From Lamellibrachia satsuma (Eukaryota; Annelida; Polychaeta; Sabellida; Siboglinidae): a DNA stretch of 64,000 nucleotides. The stretch is taken from the NCBI GenBank assembly GCA_033239005.1, contig BSQZ01000005.1, positions 12,555,001 to 12,619,000 on the forward strand, given 5' to 3'. Position numbers and translations under genes: made by a program. Under the pieces are notes generated by a model. That model saw only the letters and a list, made by a program, of their open reading frames with translations, was not told where the DNA came from and made no database searches. Shown in pieces: positions 8,953-21,800 of this stretch. The stretch's first letter is position 1, and every line of letters starts with the position of its first letter.

Positions 8953-11744
8953 CTACGCCTCCCACCGTTGGTAGCTGTTGCTCTCTCGATGTGTCGTCTC
9001 TACTGGTAGAGCTCTGGCGATGGATACCATTACCGGACAGATGCAGCTCGTCCAAGCATCGTAGTCGAATGTGTCAAGAGCCTGAGGCAGCAGATCGACC
9101 AGAACCTTCATCATCGTCTGGAAAGGAGAACAGCTACACGTTTATAAAATATTTAATGGTTACGAAGATATTAATAGAACTATTTTTTACAAAACTTAGT
9201 GGGTAGTAGAATTAGAGGGCACAACGTAGCATTAGTAAAAGAGCAATGTGGATTGGATATGAGAAAGTTGGCCTACTCATCTATTCATCTACTCATCTAC
9301 TATTCTACTCAGCTACTCATCTACTCAACTACTCATCTGCTCCTGCTTATATCTTCAGACAGCTTTCGACAACGTGTCAAGTCAAAGACTAGTAGGCCCT
9401 ACTTAAATAATTTTTCTTAGAAAGGTTAAACATAACGGAGATAAACGACATTTATAAAACGATCTAGACAAATTAGTAAAAATGGTCTGAAAATGGCAAA
9501 TGTTATTCGATTTTGGGAAATGTAAATGCCTACACACAGGACACGGGAACTTGGATGTTAACTATACATGGGAGATACTGTTCTAGGTACTAGCATAACA
9601 GAAAATGACTTAGGAGTAACAATAAGTGCTGATATGAAATATTCAGAGCAGTGTAGCATTGCAGCTTCAAAGAGTAATACAATTCTTGGATAGATTAGGA
9701 GAAATATAACATATAAGGAAAAGAGGTAATTATACCTCTGTATAAAGCAATAATTATGCCTCATTTAGAGTACTGTATACAAGTGTGGAGACAATATCGT
9801 ATGGAGGACATCGATACGCTAGAACGAATACAGAGGAGAGCAACTAAAATGATTCAAGAACGGAGAGACCTCAGTTATGAAGAACACCTAAAAGATTGTG
9901 GTTAAACAACCCTAGAGACAAGGAGGTTGAGAGGAGATCAAATTGAAGTTCTTAAGACATTGAATGGGTATGACAATATTGATAGAACTATTGTTCTCAC
10001 TCAAGAAAGATAACACTAGTGAGGGATCATTGTAGATTGGATATCAGGAAGTATTCATTCTTGCAGAGGGAAATGAATGAATGGAACACATTATCTACAT
10101 ATTATGTAAATACTAGCAACGTGAATATGTTTAAAAACAACATTATTAAATATCTCAGAAGGGTGGTTTACACACATGTAAAAAAGTGTTGGACTTTCGA
10201 TAAGCCAATGGCTTCCTTGTCCACTTGCCATCTGGATCTTTTGCCTGATGATAATAATTATTATTATATCAAATTAAAATGTATGTGTGGTTATAAAATC
10301 TTTGGCACGTAATGGTTCGCATTTAAAACTGCTTCCTTGTTTAGCCTAACGCAAATCCGGTTAAGTGATGACAAAATATGTAGTGTGTGAACAGTATATG
10401 TAACATCCGCAGTTGATTTAATAAAAAAATGCCTATTTTTGTTCAAATCATCGAAACAATTTACTTCATTCGTTAGATCTGGTAAGGATCATAGTGGATA
10501 TCCAAAATGGTAAACACTGTGTGGGTCAATGCTGATCATGGGCGTGACTTCCATCCTCTTGCCGAACACATGACAAAGTTACCAAGGAAGAAAACGTGAT
10601 TTTTCAGCATTTCGATATTCACTTCACTTAATGCTTGAACAAGCATTAAATAATTTAATAGTTTGTCTGATGATTTCACAGAAACTACAAGCAAAAGTGG
10701 CACAAACGATCTAGCATGTTTCAATTGATATTAGGTAAGTTTGTTTTTTCGCAAACTTAATTTGAAATGAGACTAGCAAAAAATCGAATTGAGGAAGCAC
10801 CTTTAATGTTATTATCGCGACAGACGATGGCGCCGCCTTGCGAAAGCTGGAGAAGTGGAGGAGAGCGGAATAGGACGAAGAATAAACGTCGCACTTACAT
10901 CGAAGTGAGCTTTAGTGACGCCCTGACGTACGAAGTGTTGGGTGGCTATGTGGTCCAAGATAGCCTCGAGCACTGACATGCTGGACAAGGCGTTGATACA
11001 GATGTCCAAGCCGTTGATCACCCTGATGACGTGGGCTTGGAACTCGGGACTGGCTGTGTTATCCACGTTCACCGCTTTGAACAGGCTTTTTGATTCGGGG
11101 TCTACTTCAAACAGTCTAAGCAAACCCATAAAGACGTGATTAGTGTCGTTGTCCTTGTGTGTGACAATTAGGGCCTAGTATTTGACTTTACTGATATAGA
11201 GATAGGACAACCTGAATTTGAACTTAATATGTTTACACGTTCTTTCCTTTTAGCTCTCATTTAACTCTTCAACAGAACGCTTTAGGCCTAGTTAGTTACA
11301 CAACATGCGACAGGGGTCTGTTCTATATCGTCCATCTGGTGCCCTATTTTGTTTACGATTCAAGGGAACAAATTCCGTACGTTGTGCAGAGTTAATTGTT
11401 ATCACTGAGTGACCCCTTTGTATAAACAACTGCAGGGCGGTCAAAGATGTGGCTGGCGAACAAGTAAACCACACGGCGCACCGGACGAAGATGTGGCTGG
11501 CAACAAGTAAACCACAGAGTGTACCGATTGAATATGTGGCTGGCGAGCAAGTAAACTACAGGACGTACCGGTCAAAGATGTGGCTGGCGAGCAAGTATTT
11601 GGAGTAGCCGCTGTTTGGGGCCGAGTAGAAGACGTTCCACTCCGCCTGGACGACGTTGGCGTCACACTTGGCGCAGAATTTGTAATCTTCAGCAACGACC
11701 ACGCCACAGCACAGAGCGAGCCATGCATACCGGAGGAGCCCCAT
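8953..11744 (-). CDS. Extracellular globin gene A (secreted annelid-type haemoglobin chain)
   Basis: Three exons on the - strand: 11744-11569, 11115-10899 and 9117-8953 (176, 217 and 165 nt; 185 residues). Donors are GTACGT and GTAAGT; introns are phase 2 and phase 0, matching the conserved globin B12.2 and G7.0 positions. The first 18 residues (MGLLRYAWLALCCGVVVA) look like a signal peptide. Exon 2 holds FQAHVIRVINGLDIC with distal His E7, and HIATQH with proximal His F8. Exon 3 holds LLPQALDTFDYDAWTSC with the conserved Trp and Cys of helix H. Cys near the mature N-terminus and in helix H should form the usual intrachain disulfide. It would carry oxygen as a subunit of a large extracellular haemoglobin. 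Oddities: Cys at E7+11, CIC in helix H, and about 16 extra residues after the usual ARALP end. Intron 2 is filled with LINE relics and intron 1 with copies of the donor junction. Confidence 0.93.
9140..10315 (+). mobile_element. CR1-like LINE relics (3' part), two pieces
   Basis: Piece 1 at about 9143-9270 encodes FKIFNGYEDINRTIF and RGHNVALVKEQCGLDMRK. After a degenerate TCATCTAC repeat (about 9275-9345), piece 2 at about 9413-10240 runs from the thumb-like KWQMLFDFGKCKCLHTGHGN to the 3' untranslated motif ATAAGCCAATGGCTTCCTTG. Stops and frameshifts are frequent, so it is dead. The same family recurs at 14180, 35960, 44595, 51475, 55890 and 63395. It lies in intron 2 of globin A, antisense to it. 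Confidence 0.82.
9275..9345. repeat. Degenerate CTACTCAT repeat
   Basis: About nine imperfect copies of CTACTCATC/T between the two LINE pieces in intron 2 of globin A. Confidence 0.8.
11441..11598. repeat. 43-44-bp tandem repeat spanning the exon 1 donor of globin A
   Basis: Three full units and one partial, each containing GATGTGGCTGGCGAGCAAGT or a close variant. The copy at about 11569-11598 is the coding end of exon 1 (residues LLASHIFDR on the - strand). The other three lie inside intron 1 and repeat that exon end plus donor. Donor-equivalent positions read GTACGT (the functional one), GTACAC and GTGCGC; the fourth has no GT. Confidence 0.9.
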
Positions 11745-11765
11745 GACCCTGCACAGAAGATTATT
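11745..11765 (-). promoter_or_regulatory. Putative 5' UTR acceptor of globin A
   Basis: On the - strand TCTTCTGTGCAG ends four bases before the ATG (GGTC ATG). This is a good 3' splice site and matches the same arrangement in globin genes B and C. Confidence 0.55.
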
Positions 11766-12800
11766 ATTGTCGGTTTATAGTTTTTTTTTTAAATCAAGCT
11801 TGTTGATGCTCAGATAGCGGGTGGATATTTAAGTAACATGCGCTGTCGGTTTAAATGATAATGCATACTTTTGTTTTAACATGAAAGAATTTACCTTGAT
11901 CAGTAGATCGGGTAACTTGCGAAAGCAGAAACAGCATTATGTTATAGTATAACTAAAAAAAAAATTCCGCCAATTTTGACCGGATCCGGTCAAAAATACT
12001 TTATTATTTTGTCACAGTTTATAATATCAGCAATGCTTGAATATAAATGACACTTCCATAAGTGAAATGTTAAATACCACACGAAGCGTTAGAAAACAAA
12101 AAATCAGTAGTTCATCCTGTAGATACACATGTGTATTCTGAGGTCATGTACAATGTTATACAATACTTAATACATTCTTCATGTAATGTGTTATGTCTGC
12201 CTATATCATCCATGGTTTAGGCGACAGAAAAGCAATCTCACAATTACCAATAATTAGTTTACAATTAACTTTGTGCTTTATTTTATTTTAAGCAGTCTCA
12301 CAACATATATAATTGGTACCTCAATGCATATGAGTAAATCTACAACATTAATCGAAATATAAACAAAAGCATAACAGGCTTTATCACCGAATAATTACCA
12401 TATTTTATGTCCAGGTCTTTTTTAAGGTTTAGCTAATACGGACAGTGCAACATTTCACACGGCCACGGGCATGTTTTTACTTTTATCAGGCGCATTACCG
12501 CGCATATATACACAACACAATATTTTTTATTTACTTATGAATTTCACACGGGCATGGAGAGTTTTCACATTGGCAAATTGCCCGTGTTAAAGGCCTTAAA
12601 AACCTGCGTTATGTCTTCATTCATAGTTGACATGAAAAACATTACTTTTACAGTATATATATTTGAAGAATAATACCGAAATTGCAGCATCATGTTAAAC
12701 AGTACCGTTCACATATACGTATTCAACTGAAAGGTCGGAAACTATAGGAATTGAAATAAACCAGGTGGCGTAGTATATTTGGCTCATCTCTTCTGTTATT
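11766..12800. other. AT-rich, no gene recognised
   Basis: Upstream flank of globin A. A weak donor-like AAG|GTAAAT on the - strand near 11896 could end its 5' UTR exon, with a TATA-like stretch about 60 bp further upstream. Nothing else is recognisable. Confidence 0.35.
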
Positions 12801-13450
12801 TCAGGGATGCTGCACAAAAACTACCACCAGCGTACGCTTATTAAAATGCTCACAACGGTATAGGACCCCGTAAGATGTAAAGTACAACACACGGCTAACT
12901 CCGGTGTCCACTGATGACTTACATAAATGACGCTTGCTCTTCTTCAATGTCTTTGCGATCACAACAGCGACAAGCTTCTCCAAGGTCGACTGCTAACACA
13001 CCGTCAAGATGATACAAACAGTCGGCGACATCTCCGGCCGTGTTTATTCAAAGCGCTACTGTCGTCAGTTCTCTACAATGGACTACAGCTCTGGTTGCGT
13101 GTGTGTGCGTGCCTACATGCACGCATACACATGTGTAGGTGTTCGTACTGAACTAGCCAGATTAGTCAGTTTATTCTTAATATCGCTCGCATGATGTTCA
13201 GTTGCCAGTACTGGGGATAGCCGTTGTTAGGGTGAATGTCTTTCTGGGTATTAAACAGACGGAACCCACACTTCGCGTAGTCGTGACGTAGTCATGTCAT
13301 CCACGAGAGAGATATTAACAACAATGTTGGAGGCCGCGTGTTGATCTCACCATCGTGATGGGTGACTTCACATGGTTCTGGTCTGGTGAGTACACCCCGG
13401 AATGCACGACAGGCGGTTGTGCTGACAACTACACCATCGGAGATGCCTAC
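12801..13450 (-). other. Weak coding-like fragments of unknown origin
   Basis: The - strand has adjoining open pieces in different frames. One contains LEKLVAVVIAKTLKKSKRHL (about 12983-12801), another KCGFRLFNTQKDIHPNNGYP (about 13280-13190), and a third THHDGEINTRPPTLL (about 13370-13300). Composition looks protein-like, but frames shift between them and I recognise no family. A decayed gene or transposon is the likeliest reading. The + strand also has a short open stretch with MGDFTWFWSGEYTPE. Confidence 0.2.
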
Positions 13451-13877
13451 TAAGTTGTATTTATATGTTATCTATATTCACCATGTAAGGAGATCGGTGT
13501 TAACGATCGTGATCAAACTTGCGGGTCGTTGTACTAATTTTATTTACCAATTTGAAGACGTACGTAAGCACGTGACACCTGATCCATAGAATATCTTAGC
13601 CACTTAACTGTACAGCAGAAAAGGTAGGCAGGCTCGTGTCATGCGCAGTGGATGTTTACATGTTAAGCTCCGCCTACTTAAGTTAAGGTACGTTTTACGG
13701 ACTCTTGTGTAATTGTTGCATGCTATGAATTTCGAATGTGTTATATTGATACGTGATTATACATATATTTATTAATAACAAGGGAAACAAACTATCGCGA
13801 TCGTCATAATTTCCAGGATCCGAGTGATTAGTTTTCGTAATTTGAACTTGACGAAAACAAGCGCACATGTTTCCTAA

Positions 13878-14039
13878 GAAAAATCCAATTGCAAAGTATT
13901 CATTAATCGTTAGAGATACTAACCATATTGAAACACCAACACATTCCTTGTGAAAAATGAAAAATCAAATTGCAAAGTATTCATTAATCGTTAGAGATAC
14001 TAACCATATTGAAACACCAACACATTACTTGTGAAATGT
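13878..14039. repeat. 81-bp direct duplication
   Basis: Two adjacent, nearly identical 81-bp copies sharing AATTGCAAAGTATTCATTAA and AACCATATTGAAACACCAAC. Confidence 0.93.
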
Positions 14040-14179
14040 AGGATTTAAATTTAAAACAAACCAAAAATAACAGGATGATTAATGTATTAATTTGTTCTTC
14101 ACATACGTATGCGATGAAACTATTTGGTGCAAAATAGCTTCAGGAAATAAAAAAATTAACTATTGGATTAGTTTACCGA

Positions 14180-14515
14180 AGTCTAAACATAAACGAAGAG
14201 GATAACACAAAAATACAAAATGCTATAAAGGAAGTTAGTAAAGGGGACTGTATCATAATGGGAGATTTTAACCATGGACACATACAGTGGAAATCTCTAG
14301 AGAGCACGGTGGGTGAGGACAAACAATTTAGATGCTGAGATTTCAAACTGCGAATCTGCAGATGACACAAAATTTGCAGATGACACAAAAGTATTCAGAA
14401 AGGTTATTACTGTTGTAGATAAACAAAGTTCACAGGATGATCTAGATAAATTAGTTAAATGGTCAGAAAAATGGCAAATGTTATTCAATTTGGGAAGTAA
14501 TCAGATATTCTAAAA
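14180..14515 (+). mobile_element. Internally deleted CR1-like LINE fragment
   Basis: The first half encodes IKEVSKGDCIIMGDFNHGHI, the endonuclease-domain core (GDFN motif) of CR1-like LINEs. About 60 bp later the sequence jumps to the reverse transcriptase palm/thumb (ADDTK, then DLDKLVKWSEKWQMLFN). Everything between, more than 1 kb in an intact element, is missing. ADDTK is duplicated at the join. Confidence 0.75.
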
Positions 14516-14576
14516 TATTCATTGTGAAATTAAATAACATCCAACATCAACAGGAATAAAACTTCACATTTGTTGG

Positions 14577-14683
<107 letters not shown>

Positions 14684-14719
14684 TAACACTGTATCTGAAA
14701 AAAAAGACAATGTAGTTCT

Positions 14720-15170
14720 TTCACCTAACCACCTTCACACCTTCACACCTTAGTCCTTTCATCTAACTACCTTCATCCCTCAGTTTTGTTCACCTAACTA
14801 CCTTCACACCCCAGTTTTGTTCACAAAATGACCTTCACCTCTCAGTCCATTCACCTAACCACCTTCACCCCTCAGTTTTGTTCACCTAACCACCTTCATC
14901 CCTCAGTTCTGTTCACATAACCATTTTCACCAGCTCAGTCCTTTCAACTAACCACCTTCACCCTCAGTTCATTCACATAACCACCTTCACCCATCAGTCG
15001 TTTCACTTAACCACCTTCAACCCTCAATTTTTCACATGACCAACTTCACCCGTCAGTCCTTCCACCTAACCTCGTTAACCTCACAGCCCTTTCACATAAC
15101 CACCTTCACCCCTCAGTTTCTTCATGCTAACGACCTTCACATCTCAGTTTCTTCACACAAGCATTTTTGT
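14720..15170. repeat. Degenerate 31-bp minisatellite
   Basis: About 14 diverged units built on TTCACCTAACCACCTTCACC followed by a CCTCAGTTTTG-like half. Strong unit divergence suggests an old array. Confidence 0.85.
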
Positions 15171-15809
15171 AAAAATACTTACATCACACTACTTCAACTG
15201 CAACAATGAATAGTACATTAAACCCTCATACTTTCAATTAGTTGCACCTAAGTAGAAAGCATCATTAGAGCAATAAAGTTGTGTAAGTTATATCATATTT
15301 CTAAAAAAATTAGAAATTGTGAAATGGCTTAGATGACCATCATGTGATAGCACCCGCACGCATGTTTAAGCAGCACAGCAACATAGCATTTTTCTCCCAG
15401 TTGTTCGTATACGTCGACCTGAACCACAGCCAACACGATATGTTAGAGCAATATTTAGTGGTCATGACCAAGATGGCAGTTTCTACTGCCGCAAGCCGCA
15501 GCAGTGCCCATACTAACAAAACATAGCAGCAGCTATCCAGTTATTTATAGAGATAAGTGGCATTGACGTCATAACTATCTTGAAGAAATCAGTGCACCTG
15601 GAGATACCACATTTCTGGCGACCAAGATGTGCGACTTTTCGTGACTGACGTGCAGCGTTTGCCAGCCCAGTATACAACTGAACGTTACTGAGACTAATAT
15701 TTTGATGATATCAGAGTTTGTCAACAAGATGGATGCTAGGAAACACATCAAATCGTTCTATGTTAAGCCCAAAACTACAACCACACTTAAGACCATCAGT
15801 TGCAATTGC
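15171..15809. other. Left flank of the satellite, no gene recognised
   Basis: Unique sequence with no domain or splice-consistent exon that I can support. An open frame starting near 15702 runs straight into the satellite, but only because the satellite has no stops in that frame. Confidence 0.4.
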
Positions 15810-18800
15810 GGTTGTGTGAATGCACACAATAGACAGTGCCTTGGTTATGTGTATCCACACACTGGACAGTGCCTTGGTTGTGTGTATCCACACACTAGAC
15901 AGTGCCTTGGTTGTGTGTATCCACACACCAGACAGTGCCTTGGTTGTGTGTATCCACACACCAGACAGTGCCTTGGTTGTGTGTATCCACACAATAGACA
16001 GTGCCTTGTTTGAGTGTATCCACAAAATAGACAGTGCCTTGTTTGTGTGTATCCACACACTAGACAGTGCCTTGGTTGTGTGTATCCACACAATAGACAG
16101 TGTCTTAGTTATGTGTATCCACACACTAGACAGTGCCTTGGTTGTGTGTATCCACACAATAGACAGTGTCTTAGTTATGTGTATCCACACAATAGACAGT
16201 GCCTAGGTTGTGTGTATCCACACAATAGACAGTGCCTTGTTTGAGTGTATCCACACAATAGACAGTGCCTTGTTTGTGTGTATCCACACACTAGACAGTA
16301 CCTTGGTTGTGTGAATGCACACAATAGAGAGTGCCTTGGTTGTGAGTATCCACACACTAGACAGTGCCTTGGTTGTGTGTATGCACACAATAGACAGTGC
16401 CTTGGTTGTGTGTATCCACACAATAGACAGTGCCTTGGTTGTGTGTATCCATACAATAGACAGTGCCTTGGTTTTGTGTATTCACACACCAGACAGTGCC
16501 TTGATTGTGTGTATCCACACACTAGACAGTGCCTTGGTTGTGTGTATCCACACACCAGACAGTGCCTTGGTTGTGTGTATCCACACAATAGACAGTGCCT
16601 TGGTTGTGTGTATCCATACAATAGACAGTGCCTTGGTTGTGTGTATTCACACAATAGACAGTGCCTTGGTTGTGTGTATCCACACACCAGACAGTGCCTT
16701 GATTGTGTGTATCCACACAATAGACAGTGCCTTGGTTGTGTGTATCCACACCCCAGACAGTGCCTTGATTGTGTGTATCCACACAATAGAAAGTGCCTTG
16801 GTTGTGTGTATCCACACAATAGAGAGTGCCTTGGTTGTGTGTATTCACACACCAGACAGTGCCTTGATTGTGTGTATCCACACAATAGACAGTGCCTTGG
16901 TTGCGTGTATCCACACAATAGACAGTGCCTTGGTTGTGTGTATCCACACAATACACAGTGCCTTGGTTGTGTGTATCCACACAATAGACAGTGCCTTGGT
17001 TTTGTTTATCCACACGCTAGAGGGTGCCTTGGTTGTGTGTATCCACACAATACACTGTGCCTTGGTTGTGTGTATCCACACATTAGACAGTGCCTTGGTT
17101 TTTTTTTATCCCCACACTAGAGGGTGCCTTGGTTGCGTGTATCCACACATTAGACAGTGCCTTGGTTGTGTGTATCCACACAATAGACAGTGCCTTGTTT
17201 GAGTGTATCCACACAATAGACAGTGCCTTGTTTGTGTGTATCCACACACTAGACAGTGCCTTGGTTGTGTGAATGCACACAATAGAGAGTGCCTTGGTTG
17301 TGAGTATCCACACAATAGACAGTGCCTTGGTTGTGTGTATCCACACAATAGACAGTGCCTTGGTTGTGTGTATCCACACACTAGACAGTGCCTTGGTTGT
17401 GTATATCCACACAATAGACAGTGCCTTGGTTTTGTTTATCCACACACTAGACAGTGCCTTGGTTGTGTGTATCCACACACCAGACAGTGCCTTGGTTGTG
17501 TGTATCCACACAATAGACAGTGCCTTGGTTGTGTGTATCCACACAATAGACAGTGCCTTGGTTGTGTGTATCCACACAATAGACAGTGCCTTGGTTGTGT
17601 GTATCCACACACTAGACAGTGCCTTGGTTGTGTGTATCCACACAATAGACTGTGCCTTTGTTGTGTGTATCCACACAATAGACTGTGCCTTTGTTGTGTG
17701 TATCCACACACTAGACAGTGCCTTGGTTGTGTGTATCCACACACTAGACAGTGCCTTGGTTGTTTGTATCCACACACTAGACAGTGCCTTGGTTGTGTGT
17801 ATCCACACAATAGACTGTGCCTTTGTTGTGTGTATCCACACACTAGACAGTTCCTTGGTTGTGTGAATCCACACACTAGACAGTGCCTTGGTTGTGTGTA
17901 TCCACACAATAGACAGTTCCTTGGTTGTGTGTATCCACACACTAGACAGTGCCTTGGTTGTGTGTATCCACACAATAGACAGTGCCTTGGTTGTGTGTAT
18001 CCACACAATAGACAGTGCCTTGGTTGTGTGTATCCACACACTAGACAGTGCCTTGGTTGTGTGTATCCACACACTAGACAGTGCCTTGGTTGTGTGTATC
18101 CACACAATAGACTGTGCCTTTGTTGTGTGTATCCACACAATAGACAGTTCCTTGGTTGTGTGTATCCACACACTAGACAGTTCCTTGGTTGTGTGTATCC
18201 ACACACTAGACAGTGCCTTGGTTGTGTGTATCCATACAATAGACAGTGCCTTGGTTGTGTGTATTCACACAATAGACAGTGCCTTGGTTGTGTGTATCCA
18301 CACACCAGACAGTGCCTTGATTGTGTGTATCCACACAATAGACAGTGCCTTGGTTGTGTGTATCCACACCCCAGACAGTGCCTTGATTGTGTGTATCCAC
18401 ACAATAGACAGTGCCTTGGTTGTGTGTATCCACACAATAGACAGTGCCTTGGTTGTGTGTATCCACACACCAGACAGTGCCTTGGTTGTGTGTATCCACA
18501 CAATAGACAGTGCCTTGGTTGTGTGTATCCACACAATAGACAGTGCCTTGGTTGTGTGTATCCACACAATAGACAGTGCCTTGGTTGTGTGTATCCACAC
18601 AATAGACAGTGCCTTGGTTGTGTTTATCCACACGATAGAGGGTGCCTTGGTTGTGTGTATCCACACAATAGACAGTGCCTTGGTTGTGTGTATCCACACA
18701 TTAGACAGTGCCTTGGTTTTTTTTTATCCCCACACTAGAGGGTGCCTTGGTTGCGTGTATCCACACATTAGACAGTGCCTTGGTTGTGTGTATCCACACA

Positions 18801-21800
18801 ATAGACAGTGCCTTGGTTGTGTGTATCCACACAATAGACAGTGCCTTGGTTGTGTGTATCCACACAATAGACAGTGCCTTGGTTGTGTGAATCCACACAA
18901 TAGACAGTGCCTTGGTTGTGTGTATCCACACAATATACACTGCCTTGGTTGTGTGTATCCACACAATAGACACTGCCTTGGTTGTGTATATCCACACAAT
19001 AGACACTGCCTTGGTTGTGTTTATCCACACAATAGACAGTGCCTTGGTTGTGTGTATCCACACAATAGACAGTGCCTTGGTTGTGTGTATCCACACAATA
19101 GACAGTGCCTTGGTTGTGTGTATCCACACAATAGACAGTGCCTTGGTTGTGTGTATCCACACAATAGACAGTGCCTTGGTTGTGTGTATCCACACAATAG
19201 ACAGTGCCTTGGTTGTGTGTATCCACACAATAGACAGTGCCTTGGTTGTGTGTATCCACACAATAGACAGTGCCTTGGTTGTGTATATCCACACAATAGA
19301 CACTGCCTTGGTTGTGTTTATCCACACAATAGACAGTGCCTTGGTTGTGTGTATCCACACAATAGACAGTGCCTTGGTTGTGTGTATCCACACAATAGAC
19401 AGTGCCTTGGTTGTGTGTATCCACACAATAGACAGTGCCTTGGTTGTGTGTATCCACACAATAGACAGTGCCTTGGTTGTGTGTATCCACACAATAGACA
19501 GTGCCTTGGTTGTGTGTATCCACACAATAGACAGTGCCTTGGTTGTGTGTATCCACACAATAGACAGTGCCTTGGTTGTGTGTATCCACACAATAGACAG
19601 TGCCTTGGTTGTGTGTATCCACACAATAGACAGTGCCTTGGTTGTGTGAATCCACACAATAGACAGTACCTTGGTTGTGTGAATCCACACAATAGACAGT
19701 ACCTTGGTTGTGTGTATCCACACAATAGACAGTGCCTTGGTTGTGTGTATCCACACAATAGACAGTGCCTTGGTTGTTTGTATCCACACAATAGACAGTG
19801 CCTTGGTTGTGTGTATCCACACAATAGACAGTGCCTTGGTTGTGTGTATCCACACAATAGACAGTTCCTTGGTTGTGTGTATCCACACAATAGACAGTGC
19901 CTTGGTTGTGTGTATCCACACAATAGACAGTGCCTTGGTTGTGTGTATCCACACAATAGACAGTGCCTTGGTTGTGTGTATCCACACAATAGACAGTGCC
20001 TTGGTTGTGTGTATCCACACAATAGACAGTGCCTTGGTTGTGTGTATCCACACAATAGACAGTGCCTTGGTTGTGTGTATCCACACAATAGACAGTGCCT
20101 TGGTTGTGTTTATCCACACAATAGACTGTGTCTTGGTTGTGTGTATCCACACAATAGACAGTGCCTTGGTTGTGTGTATCCACACAATAGACAGTGCCTT
20201 GGTTGTGTGTATCCACACAATAGACACTGCCTTGGTTGTGTATATCCACACAATAGACACTGCCTTGGTTGTGTTTATCCACACAATAGACAGTGCCTTG
20301 GTTGTGTGTATCCACACAATAGACAGTGCCTTGGTTGTGTGTATCCACACAATAGACAGTGCCTTGGTTGTGTGTATCCACACAATAGACAGTGCCTTGG
20401 TTGTGTGTATCCACACAATAGACAGTGCCTTGGTTGTGTGTATCCACACAATAGACAGTGCCTTGGTTGTGTGTATCCACACAATAGACAGTGCCTTGGT
20501 TGTGTGTATCCACACAATAGACAGTGCCTTGGTTGTGTGTATCCACACAATAGACAGTGCCTTGGTTGTGTGTATCCACACAATAGACACTGCCTTGGTT
20601 GTGTGTATCCACACAATAGACACTGCCTTGGTTGTGTATATCCACACAATAGACAGTGCCTTGGTTGTGTGTATCCACACAATAGACAGTGCCTTGGTTG
20701 TGTGTATCCACACAATAGACAGTGCCTTGGTTGTGTGTATCCACACAATAGACTGTGCCTTGGTTGTGTGTATCCACACAATAGACAGTGCCTTGGTTGT
20801 GTGTATCCACACAATAGACAGTGCCTTGGTTGTGTGTATCCACACAATAGACAGTGCCTTGGTTGTGTGTATCCACACAATAGACAGTGCCTTGGTTGTG
20901 TGTATCCACACAATAGACAGTGCCTTGGTTGTGTGTATCCACACAATAGACAGTGCCTTGGTTGTGTGTATCCACACAATAGACAGTGCCTTGGTTGTGT
21001 GTATCCACACAATAGACAGTGCCTTGGTTGTGTGTATCCACACAATAGACAGTGCCTTGGTTGTGTTTATCCACACAATAGACAGTGCCTTGGTTGTGTG
21101 TATCCACACAATAGACAGTGCCTTGGTTGTGTTTATCCACACAATAGACAGTGCCTTGGTTGTGTGTATCCACACAATAGACAGTGCCTTGGTTGTGTAT
21201 ATCCACACAATAGACAGTGCCTTGGTTGTGTGTATCCACACAATAGACAGTGCCTTGGTTGTGTTTATCCACACAATAGACAGTGCCTTGGTTTTGTGTA
21301 TCCACACAATAGACAGTGCCTTGGTTGTGTGTATCCACACAATAGACAGTGCCTTGGTTGTGTGTATCCACACAATAGACAGTGCCTTGGTTGTGTGTAT
21401 CCACACAATAGACAGTGCCTTGGTTGTGTGTATCCACACAATAGACAGTGCCTTGGTTGTGTGTATCCACACAATAGACAGTGCCTTGGTTGTGTGTATC
21501 CACACAATAGACAGTGCCTTGGTTGTGTGTATCCACACAATAGACAGTGCCTTGGTTGTGTGTATCCACACAATAGACAGTGCCTTGGTTGTGTGTATCC
21601 ACACAATAGACAGTGCCTTGGTTGTGTGTATCCACACAATAGACAGTGCCTTGGTTGTGTGTATCCACACAATAGACAGTGCCTTGGTTGTGTTTATCCA
21701 CACAATAGACAGTGCCTTGGTTGTGTGTATCCACACAATAGACAGTGCCTTGGTTGTGTGTATCCACACAATAGACAGTGCCTTGGTTGTGTGTATCCAC

